The notes under the pieces were generated by a model. The model was not told the DNA's origin. It made no database searches and was given only the letters and a program-made list of their open reading frames with translations. A stretch of DNA of 64,000 nucleotides, taken from Elusimicrobiota bacterium (lineage in GTDB: Bacteria; Elusimicrobiota; Elusimicrobia; UBA1565; UBA9628). How positions within the stretch are numbered: the stretch's first letter is position 1; each line of letters opens with the position of its first letter. Where the stretch lies: positions 1,877,047 through 1,941,046 of the forward strand of contig CP096137.1 in assembly GCA_023213235.1 (NCBI GenBank). The letters run 5' to 3'. Both the position numbers and the translations under genes were made by a program. Below are positions 49,867 through 61,631 of this stretch, piece by piece.

Positions 49867-50324
49867 ATGAGAGCGGCCTTCCTGGCGACTCTGTTCGTCC
49901 TCGCCGCGTGCGGCGGCCCCGAGAGCGCGTCCAAGCTTCCGGACGTCAAGCTCGCCACGCTCGGCGGCCCGCAGGGCCCTCCCTGGCGTCGTGCGCCACC
50001 GACAAGTGCCTGACCGTGCTCGTCGCCCCGTGGTGCGGCGTCTGCCATCAGGTGGCTCCCGACATCGTCGCCCTGCGCCGGCGACTCGACCGCGCCGGCG
50101 TGTCCTCGCGCGTCGTCGTCGGCCTGGCCGAGCTCGGACCCATCAAGGAGTTCGCCGCCGAGTTCGGCTCCGACGCCCTGCTCGACCCGGACGGCGTCAT
50201 GCGCGCCCGCGGCGTGCCGCTGTTCCTCGTGACCGACCGCGCCGGCAATGTGCTCAAGCGCGTCGGGGGCTTTCCGCGCGGCCTCGACGCCGACGGCCTC
50301 GCCGCCTATTTCGGACTGCTTTAA
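49867..50324 (+). CDS. thioredoxin-fold lipoprotein (frameshifted)
   Basis: A lipoprotein signal ([17 protein letters not shown], lipobox LAAC) is followed by a short thioredoxin-like domain with the redox motif APWCGVC, a cis-Pro-type region [12 protein letters not shown] and a C-terminal GGFPRGLD. One C is missing near 49979 (GGCCCTCC for GGCCCCTCC). Restored length is 152 residues. It is probably anchored outside the inner membrane as a thiol reductase or cytochrome-maturation-type protein. Its stop TAA overlaps the ribosome site of ald, so the two are coupled. Confidence 0.8.
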
Positions 50325-50328
50325 GGAG
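50323..50328 (+). promoter_or_regulatory. ribosome binding site of ald
   Basis: AAGGAG nine bases before the ATG; its AA is part of the upstream TAA stop codon. Confidence 0.8.
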
Positions 50329-50337
50329 ATTATCGCC

Positions 50338-51447
50338 ATGATCATCGGAGTTCCCAAGGAAATCAAGAACCGCGAGCATCGCGTCGGCCTCGTGCCCGGC
50401 GGCGCGCGCGCCCTCGTCAAAGACGGCCACAAGGTCATGATCGAGAAGGGGGCCGGCCTCGGCTCCGGGATCACGGACGACGAGTACAAGGCCGCGGGAG
50501 CGGCGATCGTCGACAAGAAGCGCCTGTTCGCCGACGCCGAGATGATCATCAAGGTCAAGGAGCCGCTCGAGGAGGAGTACGCGCTGTTCCGCGCCGACCA
50601 GATCCTCTACACCTACCTCCACCTCGCGCCGGCGCCCGCGCTGACGAAGGCCCTGCTCAAGGCCAAGATCAAGGGCGTGGCCTACGAGACGATCCAGCTC
50701 AAGGACGGCATCCTGCCGCTCCTGACGCCGATGTCCGAGGTCGCCGGCAAGATGAGCGTCCAGCTGGGAGCCCAGTTTCTCGAGAAGCACCACGGCGGAC
50801 GCGGCGTGCTGCTCGGCGGCGTGCCCGGCGTCAACCGCGGCGTGGTCACGATCATCGGCGGCGGCGTCGTCGGCATCAACGCGGCGAAGATCGCCATCGG
50901 CATGGGCGCGCGCGTGAACATCCTCGACATCTCGGCCCAGCGCCTGGCCTACCTCGACGACGTGTTCGGCAACTCGGTGACCACGCTCATGAGCCACGAC
51001 GAGAACATCATGAACTCGGTCGTGAAGTCCGACCTGCTCATCGGCGCGGTGCTGATCCCGGGCGCGAAGGCCCCGCACCTCGTGACCGAGGACATGGTCA
51101 AGAAGATGAAGCCCGGGTCGGTCATCGTCGACGTCGCCGTCGACCAGGGCGGCTGCATCGAGACCTGCGAGGTCACCAGCCACGACAAGCCGATCGTCGT
51201 CAAGCACGGCGTCCTGCACTACGCGGTGCCGAACATCCCCGGCGCGGTCAGCCACACCTCGACCTACGCGCTGACCAACGTCACGCTCAAGTACGCGCGC
51301 GACATCGCCAAGCACGGCCTCGAAGAAGCCGTGCGCCGGGACGAGGCGCTGCGCAAGGGCGTCAACGTCTACCGCGGCAAGATCACGCACGGGGCCGTCG
51401 CGCAGGGCGTCGGCGAGAAGGCCGTCGAGCTTGCGACTCTGGTCTAG
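50338..51447 (+). CDS. ald: alanine dehydrogenase
   Basis: Catalyses NAD-dependent interconversion of L-alanine and pyruvate plus ammonia. Family signatures: [20 protein letters not shown] at the N terminus, the catalytic Lys in IKVKEP, the His in YLHLAP, the Rossmann motif [14 protein letters not shown], and [15 protein letters not shown]. Intact at 369 residues. It could assimilate or release ammonium, or supply alanine for the very Ala-rich proteome (the last is inference). Confidence 0.95.
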   Translation: MIIGVPKEIKNREHRVGLVPGGARALVKDGHKVMIEKGAGLGSGITDDEYKAAGAAIVDKKRLFADAEMIIKVKEPLEEEYALFRADQILYTYLHLAPAPALTKALLKAKIKGVAYETIQLKDGILPLLTPMSEVAGKMSVQLGAQFLEKHHGGRGVLLGGVPGVNRGVVTIIGGGVVGINAAKIAIGMGARVNILDISAQRLAYLDDVFGNSVTTLMSHDENIMNSVVKSDLLIGAVLIPGAKAPHLVTEDMVKKMKPGSVIVDVAVDQGGCIETCEVTSHDKPIVVKHGVLHYAVPNIPGAVSHTSTYALTNVTLKYARDIAKHGLEEAVRRDEALRKGVNVYRGKITHGAVAQGVGEKAVELATLV

Positions 51448-52980
51448 CACCCTCGCCGTACTGCTCATTCTCGCCGGGAGCGCGTCCGCGGCGAAGCCGC
51501 GCGCCTCGTTCGACCCCGAGGTCGCGCTGCTCGTCCTGACGATCCAAAAGACGAGCGTCGAGCTGCTCAAGGAGGAGCTCGTCCGGCAGGCCGAGTTCAT
51601 GGAGCTCGGCGCGATGCAGGTGCTCCTCGCCGAGAAGGTCGACCGCTTCGCGCGCGCCGTCAGCGCGGGGCTGACGGCCGACTCCGACATCCTCGAGGAT
51701 TACCGCCGGGAGATCCTCAAGGTCGATCCGACGGCCGTCGGCGAGGCCGACCGGCTCGTCAACGAGCTGCGGCGCTACCACGACCTCAAGCCCGGACCGC
51801 CCATGGTGCGCCTGCCGTGGCCGCCGCCGCCGGGGCCGCAGCTCGACTTCATGGAGGAGGAGGGCATCGGCGCCGACGCCGTGGCCGCCCTGCGCGGCAC
51901 GCCCGCCATGGACGAGCCCGTCGCCTACGCCGAGCGCCGCTTCGGCACGACGGGGCCGTTTTGCGCAAGCGCATGTGGAACCTCGACTTTTACCTGGGCT
52001 CGTTCGACGACCTGCTGCGCCACTACCAGAAGCTCGGCTACCGGCGCATCTACCGCCTGCGCTCGCCGTACGTCAGCTACGGCAAGGAGGCCTACGTGCT
52101 GGCGCCCGAGCCCGGCCTGCGGCCGCGCCTCGTGTACTGCGGCTTTTACGGGCAGGACCTGTTCCTCCACACGCGCGCCCAGTGGGCGATTTTGACCGAC
52201 CGGGCCCGCGGCGAGGGCCCGAAGGTGCGCACGTTGACCTGCCCCGGCTGCTCGTGGACCTTGCCGGGCGTCAAGGCGATGCGCTCGCTGCTCGCGACGG
52301 TCCCCTACACGGCGGAGACCGTCGTCGTCGGCTACGACTACCTCTTCGAGCCCGAGTGGAAGGACTCCCAGCTCGGCGTGTACGAGAACGACTACTGGCG
52401 CCTGGCTTACTTCAAGACGGGAAAGACCGTGACCGCGACGCTCGTCCCGCGCCGCACCAACTTCGGGGAGATCCTCGCGGCGACCTTGACCCAGCTCGTG
52501 CGCCGCGGCGCCAAGCGCGTCTACTACGCCGGCCCCGCGGCCCGCGTCGACGACCGCCTCGACGGGTTCGACCTTCAGACGCCGACGGAGTTCGTCTCGT
52601 TCTCCGGGCGCACCGTGCCCTTCGACAACGCGCTCGCGCCGCGCAAGAAGCGCGCCCGCGTCTTCGCGGCGCTGCCGTCGCCGCTGCTCGCGACGAAGGA
52701 GTGGCTCAAGGACGCCGCGGGCCACGGCGTCGGCGCCTTCGACGGCGAGATGGCGCGCCTGGCCGACGAGGCGACGCAGTGGGCGCGCCTGCCGGACCGG
52801 AAGGTCGAGTGCGGCATCGGCGCCGTGCTCGCGGGCCTGTCGAATCTCCACCCCGAGGAGGACCGCGCCGTCTACACGGTGAACTACGAGTCCCAGGCGG
52901 GCAAGCAGTCCGCCAAGCGCCAGTACAAGCAGCTCGTGATGGCGAAGATCGCCGAGGCGGACAAGGGCCTGGAGGACTGA
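51431..52980 (+). CDS. exported protein of unknown function (frameshifted)
   Basis: A TTG start within the end of ald gives a signal peptide ([20 protein letters not shown]). The first 150 mature residues are helical ([26 protein letters not shown]). The rest is mixed, with [37 protein letters not shown] and [22 protein letters not shown]. The C-terminal part ([35 protein letters not shown]) faintly recalls nucleoside phosphorylases, but not enough to call. One G is missing near 51953 (four for five). Restored length is 516 residues. It overlaps ald by 17 bases. Confidence 0.65.
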
Positions 52981-52993
52981 CGCGGGCCGCGCC

Positions 52994-53884
52994 CTACTGC
53001 TTGGGCGCGAGGTGGAAGTCGGTGACGAGCGGCGTCTCGGAGTCCGGGTGGACCGTCGCGGGCTCGCCGATCAAGGTGGAGAGCTCGCGAACCATCTCCT
53101 GGCGCCGCTCGAGAGGCATCTCCGCGACGCCCTCGGTGCCCGGGTTCAGGTAGGTCGTCTCGTAGCCGGCCTTCGTGATCGAGACCAGGTAGCCGCGGTC
53201 GGGGTCGGTCAGCGGGGGAAGGACGACCTTGTAGCGGCCCTGCTGGTCGGTCACGATGTGCGCGCGGGAGTTCGTCGCGTTGTCGGTGAAGACCATGCGG
53301 ACTCCGGGCACGGGCTTGAGCGTGATCAGATCGTAGATTCCGCCGCGCAGCTTCCACTCGCGCACGGCCTTTCGCTTGGTCGGGGCGGCCGTGATCGACA
53401 CGATGCCGGGGCCCGTCTCCTCGGGAGCCGCCTCGCCGCGGGCTTGCCGGGCCGGCGCGCCCCGGCCCTGCTCGCCGGGGCCGTCGGAGGGGAGGTTTCG
53501 CGCGTCGCCTTCCGGGTCGTAGACGCCGGTGACCTGCTCGTTGACGAGGCCCTGGATGGCCTTGCTGTCGACCGGCACGACGCCGCCGCCGATCTTCTCG
53601 CGGCTCGTCGTCGCCTCGCGCTTGGCCGAGGCCGCCTTGGCGTTCGTGTCGTACATCTCCGTGTTCTGCTCGGCCGTCCTCCACATGAACTGGCTGAACT
53701 GGTACATCACGAACGCCAGGCCGCCGAAGAGGATGGCGGGCAGGCCGTAGGCGCGGAAGTTGTCGTTCTGCAGGGCGCCGCGCTCGGGCGGCGCGTCGAG
53801 GAAGGAGAGCGGACAGCTCGGGCAGCTCTCCCAGTCGGGCTGGAGCTTGGTGCCGCACCCGGGACACTTCGCGGGGGCGGGCAC
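52994..53884 (-). CDS. zinc-ribbon, single-pass membrane protein with C-terminal beta domain
   Basis: 296 residues, intact, GTG start. Cytosolic N-terminal zinc ribbon KCPGCGTKL...CPSCP, a membrane helix at LPAILFGGLAFVMYQFSQFMW, a linker, then a beta domain (WKLRGGIYDLITLKPVPGVRMVFTDN to YLVSITKAGYETTYLNPG) like a carboxypeptidase-regulatory-like fold. The phrase G-x-x-Y-D-L-x-T/S-x-x-x-x-x-G-V also occurs in the protein at 25721, which has the same order of parts, so the two are paralogues. It ends the clpP-lon-aminotransferase-serA operon. Function unknown. Confidence 0.75.
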   Translation of the reverse strand: MPAPAKCPGCGTKLQPDWESCPSCPLSFLDAPPERGALQNDNFRAYGLPAILFGGLAFVMYQFSQFMWRTAEQNTEMYDTNAKAASAKREATTSREKIGGGVVPVDSKAIQGLVNEQVTGVYDPEGDARNLPSDGPGEQGRGAPARQARGEAAPEETGPGIVSITAAPTKRKAVREWKLRGGIYDLITLKPVPGVRMVFTDNATNSRAHIVTDQQGRYKVVLPPLTDPDRGYLVSITKAGYETTYLNPGTEGVAEMPLERRQEMVRELSTLIGEPATVHPDSETPLVTDFHLAPKQ

Positions 53885-53888
53885 GGCT

Positions 53889-55483
53889 TTAGAGCTCCAC
53901 CCAGTGCACGCGGCGGATGCCGTCGAGCCGGGACAGCTCGGCGCGCACCGCGGATGGGGCGTCGTCGTCGACGTTGAGGACCATGACGGCCTCGCCGTGG
54001 GACGAGCGGCGCCCGACGCGCATGTCGGCGATGTTCACGCCGGCCTTGCCGAGCAAGGTCCCGACGCGGCCGATGACGCCGGGCGCGTCGGTGTTGGCGA
54101 TGACGATCATCTTGCCCTGCGGCCGCACGTCGATGCGCAGGCCGCCGAGCTTGAGGATGCGCGGCTCGCCCGGGGCGAGCACCGCGCCGGACACGGAGAC
54201 CGGACCCTTGTCGGTCTGAGCCGAGAGCGTGATCATGCGGCGCACGCCCTCGGAGACGCGCGGGTCGGAGGACTCGCCGAGCTTGATGCCCCGGTCCGCC
54301 GCGACGGCCGGCGCCGATATCCAGGAGACGCCGGGGCCCATGATCGGGGTGAGAAATCCTTTCAACGCGGAGACTCCGAGAGGCCGTCGCTCGGACCCCT
54401 TGAACTCTCCCTCGAAGACCACGTTGAACTCGCTGACGCCGCCCTCGAGCGTCTGCGCGATGAAACGGCCGAGGGATTCGGCCAACGGAATCCACTCGCC
54501 GAGCGAGGCGAGCGTCGCCGGATCGAAGCCGGGCATGTTCAGCGCGTTCGGCGCGATGCCCTTGTCGTGGAAATCGATGACCGCGGTCGCGAGCTCGGTC
54601 GCGACGCGGCTCTGGGCCTCGGCCGTGGAGGCGCCCAGGTGGGGGTGAGGATGGTATTGGGGAGTCCGCGAAGCGGGCTGTCGGCGGGGAGCGGCTCGGC
54701 GTGGAAGACGTCGAGGGCCGCGCCGCCGACCTGTCCGGACTTCAGGGCCTCGGCGAGCGCCGCGTCGTCGATGAGCTCGCCGCGGGCGCAGTTGATGATC
54801 CGCACGCCCTTCTTCGCCTTCGCGAGCGCGGCCGCGTTGACCATGCCGTTGGTCTTCTCGCCGCCGGGGACGTGCAGGGTCACGAAGTCGGACTTGGCGA
54901 GCACGTCGAGGAAGGACATCGGTTCGATGCCGATCTCGCGCGCCTGCGCGTCGGTCACGAACGGGTCGAAGCCGACGAGCTTCATGCCGAAGGACGCCGC
55001 GCGCTTGGCGACCTCGCGGCCGATTCGCCCGAGCCCCACGACGCCGAGCGTCTTGCCGTGCAGCTCCACGCCCATGAACTTGCCGCGCTCCCACTTGCCG
55101 GCCTGCGTCGAGGCGTCGGCCTTGGGGATGTGGCGCGCGAGCGCCAGCATGAGCGCGACGGCGTGCTCGGCGGCCGCCAAGGTGTTCGCGGCCGGCGCGT
55201 TGACGACGGCGATGCCGCGGCGGGTCGCCGCGGGCAGGTCGATGTTGTCGACGCCGACGCCGGCGCGGCCGATGAGCCGCAAGTCGGGGGCCTTTGTCAC
55301 CCAGTCGGCGGTGATCTTGGTCTCGGAACGCACGAGCCAGGCCCCGACGCCCTTCAAAAGCTTCTCGAGCTCCTCGGGCTTGGGGGCGACCTGGTAGACG
55401 AGTTCGATGCCCGCGTGCGCGCGCAGCGGCGCCAAGCCCTCGGGATCGATCTTGTCGGTGACGAGGACCTTGAGCTTCGACAC
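53889..55483 (-). CDS. serA: D-3-phosphoglycerate dehydrogenase (frameshifted)
   Basis: First step of serine synthesis. N-terminal VLVTDKIDPEGLAPL, GRAGVGVDNID, NAD motif GVVGLGRIGREVA, NCARGELIDD with the catalytic Arg, DVFHAEP, then LTPHLGASTAEAQ with the catalytic His. An intervening (ASB) domain and a C-terminal ACT domain (MIVIANTDAPGVIGRVGTLL) suggest serine feedback control. One C is missing near 54643 (ACCCCCAC for ACCCCCCAC) right at the catalytic His. Restored length is 531 residues, the long SerA form. The GTG overlaps the aminotransferase stop by one base. Confidence 0.95.
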
Positions 55484-56566
55484 TAGGCTTTGGCTCCGAC
55501 GAGGCGCTTCTCGAGGGCGGCGACGCCCGCCTCGATGTCGGACTTCGTGATGAAGCCCATGTGCGCGAGACGGAAGATCTTGCCCTTCAGGTGGAGCTGG
55601 CCGCCCGCGATCGAGATGCCCTCCTCCTTCAGGATGTCGGCGAGCAGCTTCGTGCCGTCCACGCTCTCGGGGAGCTTCACGCCCGTCAGGATGTTGGCGG
55701 GGTTCTTGGCGTAAAACGGGAGGCCGAGCTTGTCCTTCAGGAGCTTGCGCGCGTGCGCGGCGAGCTCGTCGTGGCGCTTCCAGCAGTTCTCCATGCCCTC
55801 GGCGCGCAGAAGCTTCAGCGCGGCGGCCTGGCCCGCGACGATCGAGATCGCCGGGGTCCAAGGGGTCTCCTTGTCGGCGAGCGACTTGCGGATGAGCTTG
55901 AAGTCGAAGTTGAACTTCGGGAGCTTCGAGGACTCGACGGCCTTCCACGCGCGCTCCGAGACGGAGGCGAACGCCAGGCCGGGAGCGTTCATGAGGCCCT
56001 TCTGCGAGCCCGTGACGACGCAGTCGAGGCCCCAGGCGTCGGTCTCGAGGCGCTCGGCGGCCAGGCCCGAGACGGAGTCGACGACGACGAGGGCGTCGGA
56101 CTCCTCATGGACGATCTTCGAGAGGGTCTGGATGTCGTTGACCACGCCCGTCGAGGTGTCGGTGTGCTGGATGAACACGGCCTTGACTCCCTTGTTCTCC
56201 TTGAGAGTCTTGCGCAGGGCCTCGGGTTCCACCGCGGTGCCCCACTCGAAGGAGAGCACGACGGGCTTCAAGCCGAAGGCCTTGTGGATGTTCACGAAGC
56301 GGTCGCCGAAGGCGCCCGTGCTGCAGACGATCGTGAGGTCGCCGGGAGAGAGCAGGTTGACGACGGCCGACTCCATCCCGCCGGTGCCGGAGGCGGTCAT
56401 CATGAGCACCGAGCCCTTCGTGCGGTACACGAACTGCATGTCCTCGATGACCGAGGTGAACATCCTGCCGAACTCCGCGGTGCGGTGATGGATCAGCGGC
56501 TTGGACATGGCCTCCAGCACCTGAGGGGGCAGGGGGTGGGGCCGGGCGTGAGCATGATGTTGTTGT

Positions 56567-56570
<4 letters not shown>
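55483..56570 (-). CDS. class V aminotransferase, probable phosphoserine-pathway partner of SerA (frameshifted)
   Basis: Begins [22 protein letters not shown], with [38 protein letters not shown] and the PLP Lys in [17 protein letters not shown]. These are signatures of the serine-pyruvate/alanine-glyoxylate aminotransferase group. One C is missing near 56534 (five for six, within TPLPPQV). Restored length is 362 residues. Placed directly before serA, it most likely acts as the transaminase of serine synthesis in place of a classical SerC, as in some other lineages. That substrate choice is inference. Confidence 0.85.
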
Positions 56571-58984
<2,414 letters not shown>

Positions 58985-58988
<4 letters not shown>

Positions 58989-59610
58989 GGCTTCAGGCTC
59001 CCGATGACTTTCGAGAACGGCACGACCTTGTCGACGAGGCCGTAGGCGAGCGCCTCCTCGGCCGAGAGGTAGAAGTTGCGCTCGACGTCGCGGTCGAGCT
59101 TCTCATAGGGCTGGCCGGTGTGCTGGGCCAGGATCTCGGAGAGGCGCTTGCGCGTGTGCCCCATCTCGAGCCCCTCGATGCGGATGTCGGTCTCCTGGCC
59201 CTGCATGCCGCCGCGGATCAGGGGCTGGTGGATCATGACGCGCGCGTGCGGCAGGATCATGCGCTTGCCCTTCGTGCCCGCCGCGAGCAGGACGGCGCCG
59301 AAGCTCATCGCCATGCCCATGCACAGCGTCGAGATGGGGGCGCGGATGAACTGCATCGTGTCGTAAACGGCGAGACCCGCGGTCACCATGCCGCCGGGGG
59401 AGTTGATGTAGATGTGGATGTCCTTCTCGCCGTCCTCGCCGTCGAGGTACAGCAGCTGGGAGATCAGGAGGTTTGCCGAGTCCGTCGTGACGGCTCCGCC
59501 GTCGCCGCCGACGAAGATGATGCGCTCTTTCAGCAGCCGGGAGAAGATGTCGTACCCGACGGCCGAGCCTTGCGTCCACTTCTCGAGAACCTGGGGAGTA
59601 TGGCGGGCAT
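58985..59610 (-). CDS. clpP: ATP-dependent Clp protease proteolytic subunit (frameshifted)
   Basis: Serine protease barrel. IFSRLLKERIIFVGG at the N terminus, YINSPGGMVTAGLAVYDTMQ, the active Ser in GMAMSFGAVLLAAG (most relatives have AAS), the His in MIHQPL, and LDRDVERNFYLSAEEA. One C is missing near 59594 (CTCCCCAGG for CTCCCCCAGG) close to the start. Restored length is 208 residues. It is the first gene of the operon with lon. No clpX is in the window. Confidence 0.93.
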
Positions 59611-60011
59611 GAATCTAATCTACCTCTTTTGGATTGGCGGCTCAAGGCCGCGGAGTCACCGGTTTTGTGGAGGATTTACTACGCGACGATCGCCGTTTCA
59701 GAAGCCACGATTGACCACCGCCTCGACTAAAAAAGTAGCGGCTCGAGAGAACCCTGTCCCAAAGACCTTCTGCTCTTTAAAGCGCAGCGGCGCCAATTAA
59801 AACCTTCTCATTCGCTCCGTTTGCGGGCGATTGCGCATTAAAGAGCAGAAGGAGATGCGGAGAATAACAGATCGCTGGAGGGCCACCCTGACACGCCTCC
59901 CGGGGCAAAGCGGCTGCCCTCGAAAGTACGGCTGCTACTCCGTGACTTTCGAATCGACTAAGCGCGAATTCTCCTGCTCGAACGAAGCCTGCACTCAAAA
60001 TCTGCTGCCCT
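59611..60011. other. gene-free stretch of lower GC, possibly a structured RNA or mobile remnant
   Basis: About 400 bases between clpP and the trigger-factor terminator, visibly richer in A/T than the rest. Short open frames on both strands have no ribosome site or family features. It holds the inverted repeat at 59766-59852 and smaller hairpins, for example CGAAAGT with ACTTTCG near 59920-59955. I see no match to tmRNA, SRP RNA or RNase P cores. The clpP promoter must also lie here. Confidence 0.5.
59766..59852. repeat. 15-bp perfect inverted repeat, extendable to 20 pairs
   Basis: CCTTCTGCTCTTTAA (59766-59780) and its exact complement (59838-59852). Inward, one A-A mismatch is followed by GCGCA/TGCGC, enclosing about 45 bases. 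Neither end has a T-run. Confidence 0.85.
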
Positions 60012-60043
60012 GAAAATAGAACCGCCGGCCTCTCGGCCGGCGG
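60012..60043 (-). terminator. terminator of the trigger-factor gene
   Basis: Minus strand CCGCCGGCC, loop GAGA, GGCCGGCGG, then TTCTATTTTC. Confidence 0.85.
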
Positions 60044-60070
60044 CTCATCGAAGTACGTCGACGGGAAGTC

Positions 60071-61351
60071 TTAAGCCTTCGCTTCCGTGTAGACGGCCTT
60101 CTCCTTCAGGAAGTTCAGCGTCTTGCGCTCGCGGATCATGTGCGAGATCTGGTCCTTGCGCTTGGCGTAGATGTCGCGGATCTCCGCCTTGCGCTTCTCG
60201 TCCTGCGCGTCCTTGAGCCCCGCCTCGAGTTCGGCGGCGAGCTCGGCCTCGGTGACCTCGATCTTCTCCTTCTCGGCGATCGCCGACATCACGAACGCGA
60301 GGCGAACCTCGTCTTCGGCCTTCGGCTGCATCTTCGCCTTCAGGTCGCCGAGAACCTTCTCGGGGAGGTTGGTCGCGCCCATGAGCTGGCGGCGCATGCG
60401 CTCCATCATGCCCTCGAGCTGGCGCTCGACCATCGACGGCGGCAGGGGGAACACGTTGGCCTTGACGAGCGCCTCCTCGATCTGGCGCACGACGTCGGCC
60501 TCGGAGGCGGACTTCGTCTCGCGGTCGAGGACTTCCTTGAGCTTGGCCTTGAGGTCCTCGAGGCTCTCCATGCCCATGTCCTTGGCGAGCTCGGCGTCGA
60601 GCGGCGGCAGGACCTTGGTCTTGATCTCGGTGACGGTGACGGAAAGGTCGGCGTCCTTGCCGCCGAGCTTGACCTTGATCGACTTGGTCTCGCCGCGCTT
60701 CATGCCCTTGAGGCCCTCGGCGAGGCCCTCGACGGACTGGTCGGCGGACAGGTCGACGATCTCGCCCGTGCCCTTGGCGTTGGCCATGGGCTTGCCGTTC
60801 TGCGAGGCCTGGTAGTCGACGACGGCGAAGCTCTTCTCGCCCACGGTCTCGTCCTTCGAGATCTCGAGGCGGGCCTGCGCGTCTCGCAGCTCCTCGAGGC
60901 GCTTGTCGAGCGCGGCGGCGTCGGCCGTCTGCGGCTTGCGCGCGACGGCGATCTTCGTGTAGCCGGTGGCCGTCGGGGTCGGCGCGACCTCGACCTTGAC
61001 CGTGATCGTCATCGGCTCGCCGGTCTTGAACTTCACGTCCTCGACGACGGGCGTCTCCACGACGCGCAGCTTCTGCTCCTCGAGCAGCGCGGGCACGTGC
61101 TTGCGGATGAGCTGGTCGATGGCCTCCTCGCGCGCGCGGCCGGAGAAGTGCTGCTTGACCATGTCGAGCGGCGCCTTGCCGGGCCGGAAGCCCGGGATGC
61201 GGGCCTGGCTCTGCAGGCGGACCAAGGTGGTCTGCGTCTGGTTCTCGAGCTCCTCGGACGGGACCTCGACGGAGAGCGTGACGACGCAGCCCTCCTCCTT
61301 GAGCTTCTTGAATTTCGGCTTGTCGGACTTGAGAGCGGAGAAGATGCCCAT
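60071..61351 (-). CDS. tig: trigger factor, ribosome-associated chaperone
   Basis: Binds nascent chains at the ribosome exit. The N-terminal ribosome-binding domain ends with the signature ARIPGFRPGKAPLDMV. The central FKBP-like region (YTKIAVARKP to TEIKTKVLPPLDAELAKDMGMES) and a helical C-terminal chaperone domain follow. ATG at 61351 (MGIFSALKSDKPKFK) is chosen; an upstream in-frame extension runs into tRNA-Lys and is rejected. Intact, 426 residues. A terminator separates it from the tRNA upstream, so its own promoter must lie within the short gap or it is read through. Confidence 0.93.
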   Translation of the reverse strand: MGIFSALKSDKPKFKKLKEEGCVVTLSVEVPSEELENQTQTTLVRLQSQARIPGFRPGKAPLDMVKQHFSGRAREEAIDQLIRKHVPALLEEQKLRVVETPVVEDVKFKTGEPMTITVKVEVAPTPTATGYTKIAVARKPQTADAAALDKRLEELRDAQARLEISKDETVGEKSFAVVDYQASQNGKPMANAKGTGEIVDLSADQSVEGLAEGLKGMKRGETKSIKVKLGGKDADLSVTVTEIKTKVLPPLDAELAKDMGMESLEDLKAKLKEVLDRETKSASEADVVRQIEEALVKANVFPLPPSMVERQLEGMMERMRRQLMGATNLPEKVLGDLKAKMQPKAEDEVRLAFVMSAIAEKEKIEVTEAELAAELEAGLKDAQDEKRKAEIRDIYAKRKDQISHMIRERKTLNFLKEKAVYTEAKA

Positions 61352-61372
61352 GGGGGAGAGAGCCTCGCGGTT

Positions 61373-61403
61373 AAAAAATAAGGACCGAGGAACGCTCGGT
61401 CCT
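61373..61403 (-). terminator. terminator between tRNA-Lys and tig
   Basis: Minus strand AGGACCGAG, five-base loop, CTCGGTCCT, then TATTTTTT. Confidence 0.85.
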
Positions 61404-61422
61404 CCACGTCGACGGAAAAATT

Positions 61423-61494
61423 TGGACCGGGTGGGGATCGAACCCACGACCTTACGCTTAAGAGGCGTTTGCTCTACCGCTGAGCTACCGATCC
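61423..61494 (-). tRNA. tRNA-Lys (anticodon CTT)
   Basis: Acceptor GGATCGG pairs with CCGGTCC (one T-G pair), the anticodon loop is CTCTTAA on stem ACGC/GCGT, and the T-arm has GGTTCGATCC. The discriminator is A. CCA is not encoded. Confidence 0.95.
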
Positions 61495-61505
61495 GTCTGA
61501 ACGAC

Positions 61506-61535
61506 ATCTTAGCAAATCCCGTCCGGCCGTTTCAA
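61506..61535 (-). promoter_or_regulatory. promoter of tRNA-Lys
   Basis: Minus strand TTGAAA (61535-61530), 18 bases, TAAGAT (61511-61506) preceded by TTGC, eleven bases before the tRNA. Confidence 0.65.
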
Positions 61536-61616
61536 ATCGTATCGGCCTTGACGGGAGGCCGGACCGGGGCTATTCTTGCTTAACAATTCCGACACCGGAG
61601 TTCCGCCGGCCTCCTT

Positions 61617-61622
61617 TATAAT
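61617..61622 (+). promoter_or_regulatory. -10 box of the GYF-domain gene
   Basis: TATAAT ends nine bases before the ATG at 61632. Confidence 0.6.
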
Positions 61623-61631
61623 CCCTAAGCC

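Noticed and set aside
59838..60011. tmRNA, SRP RNA or 6S RNA
   Set aside because: No tRNA-like ends, no SRP tetraloop core and no convincing 6S long-hairpin with central bubble could be traced by eye.
59777..60013. Small genes in the clpP-tig gap
   Set aside because: Open frames of 60-73 codons on both strands lack ribosome sites and family features and overlap each other and the inverted repeat.
61352..61507. N-terminal extension of trigger factor
   Set aside because: It would read through a terminator and the tRNA-Lys gene; the ATG at 61351 gives the normal family start.
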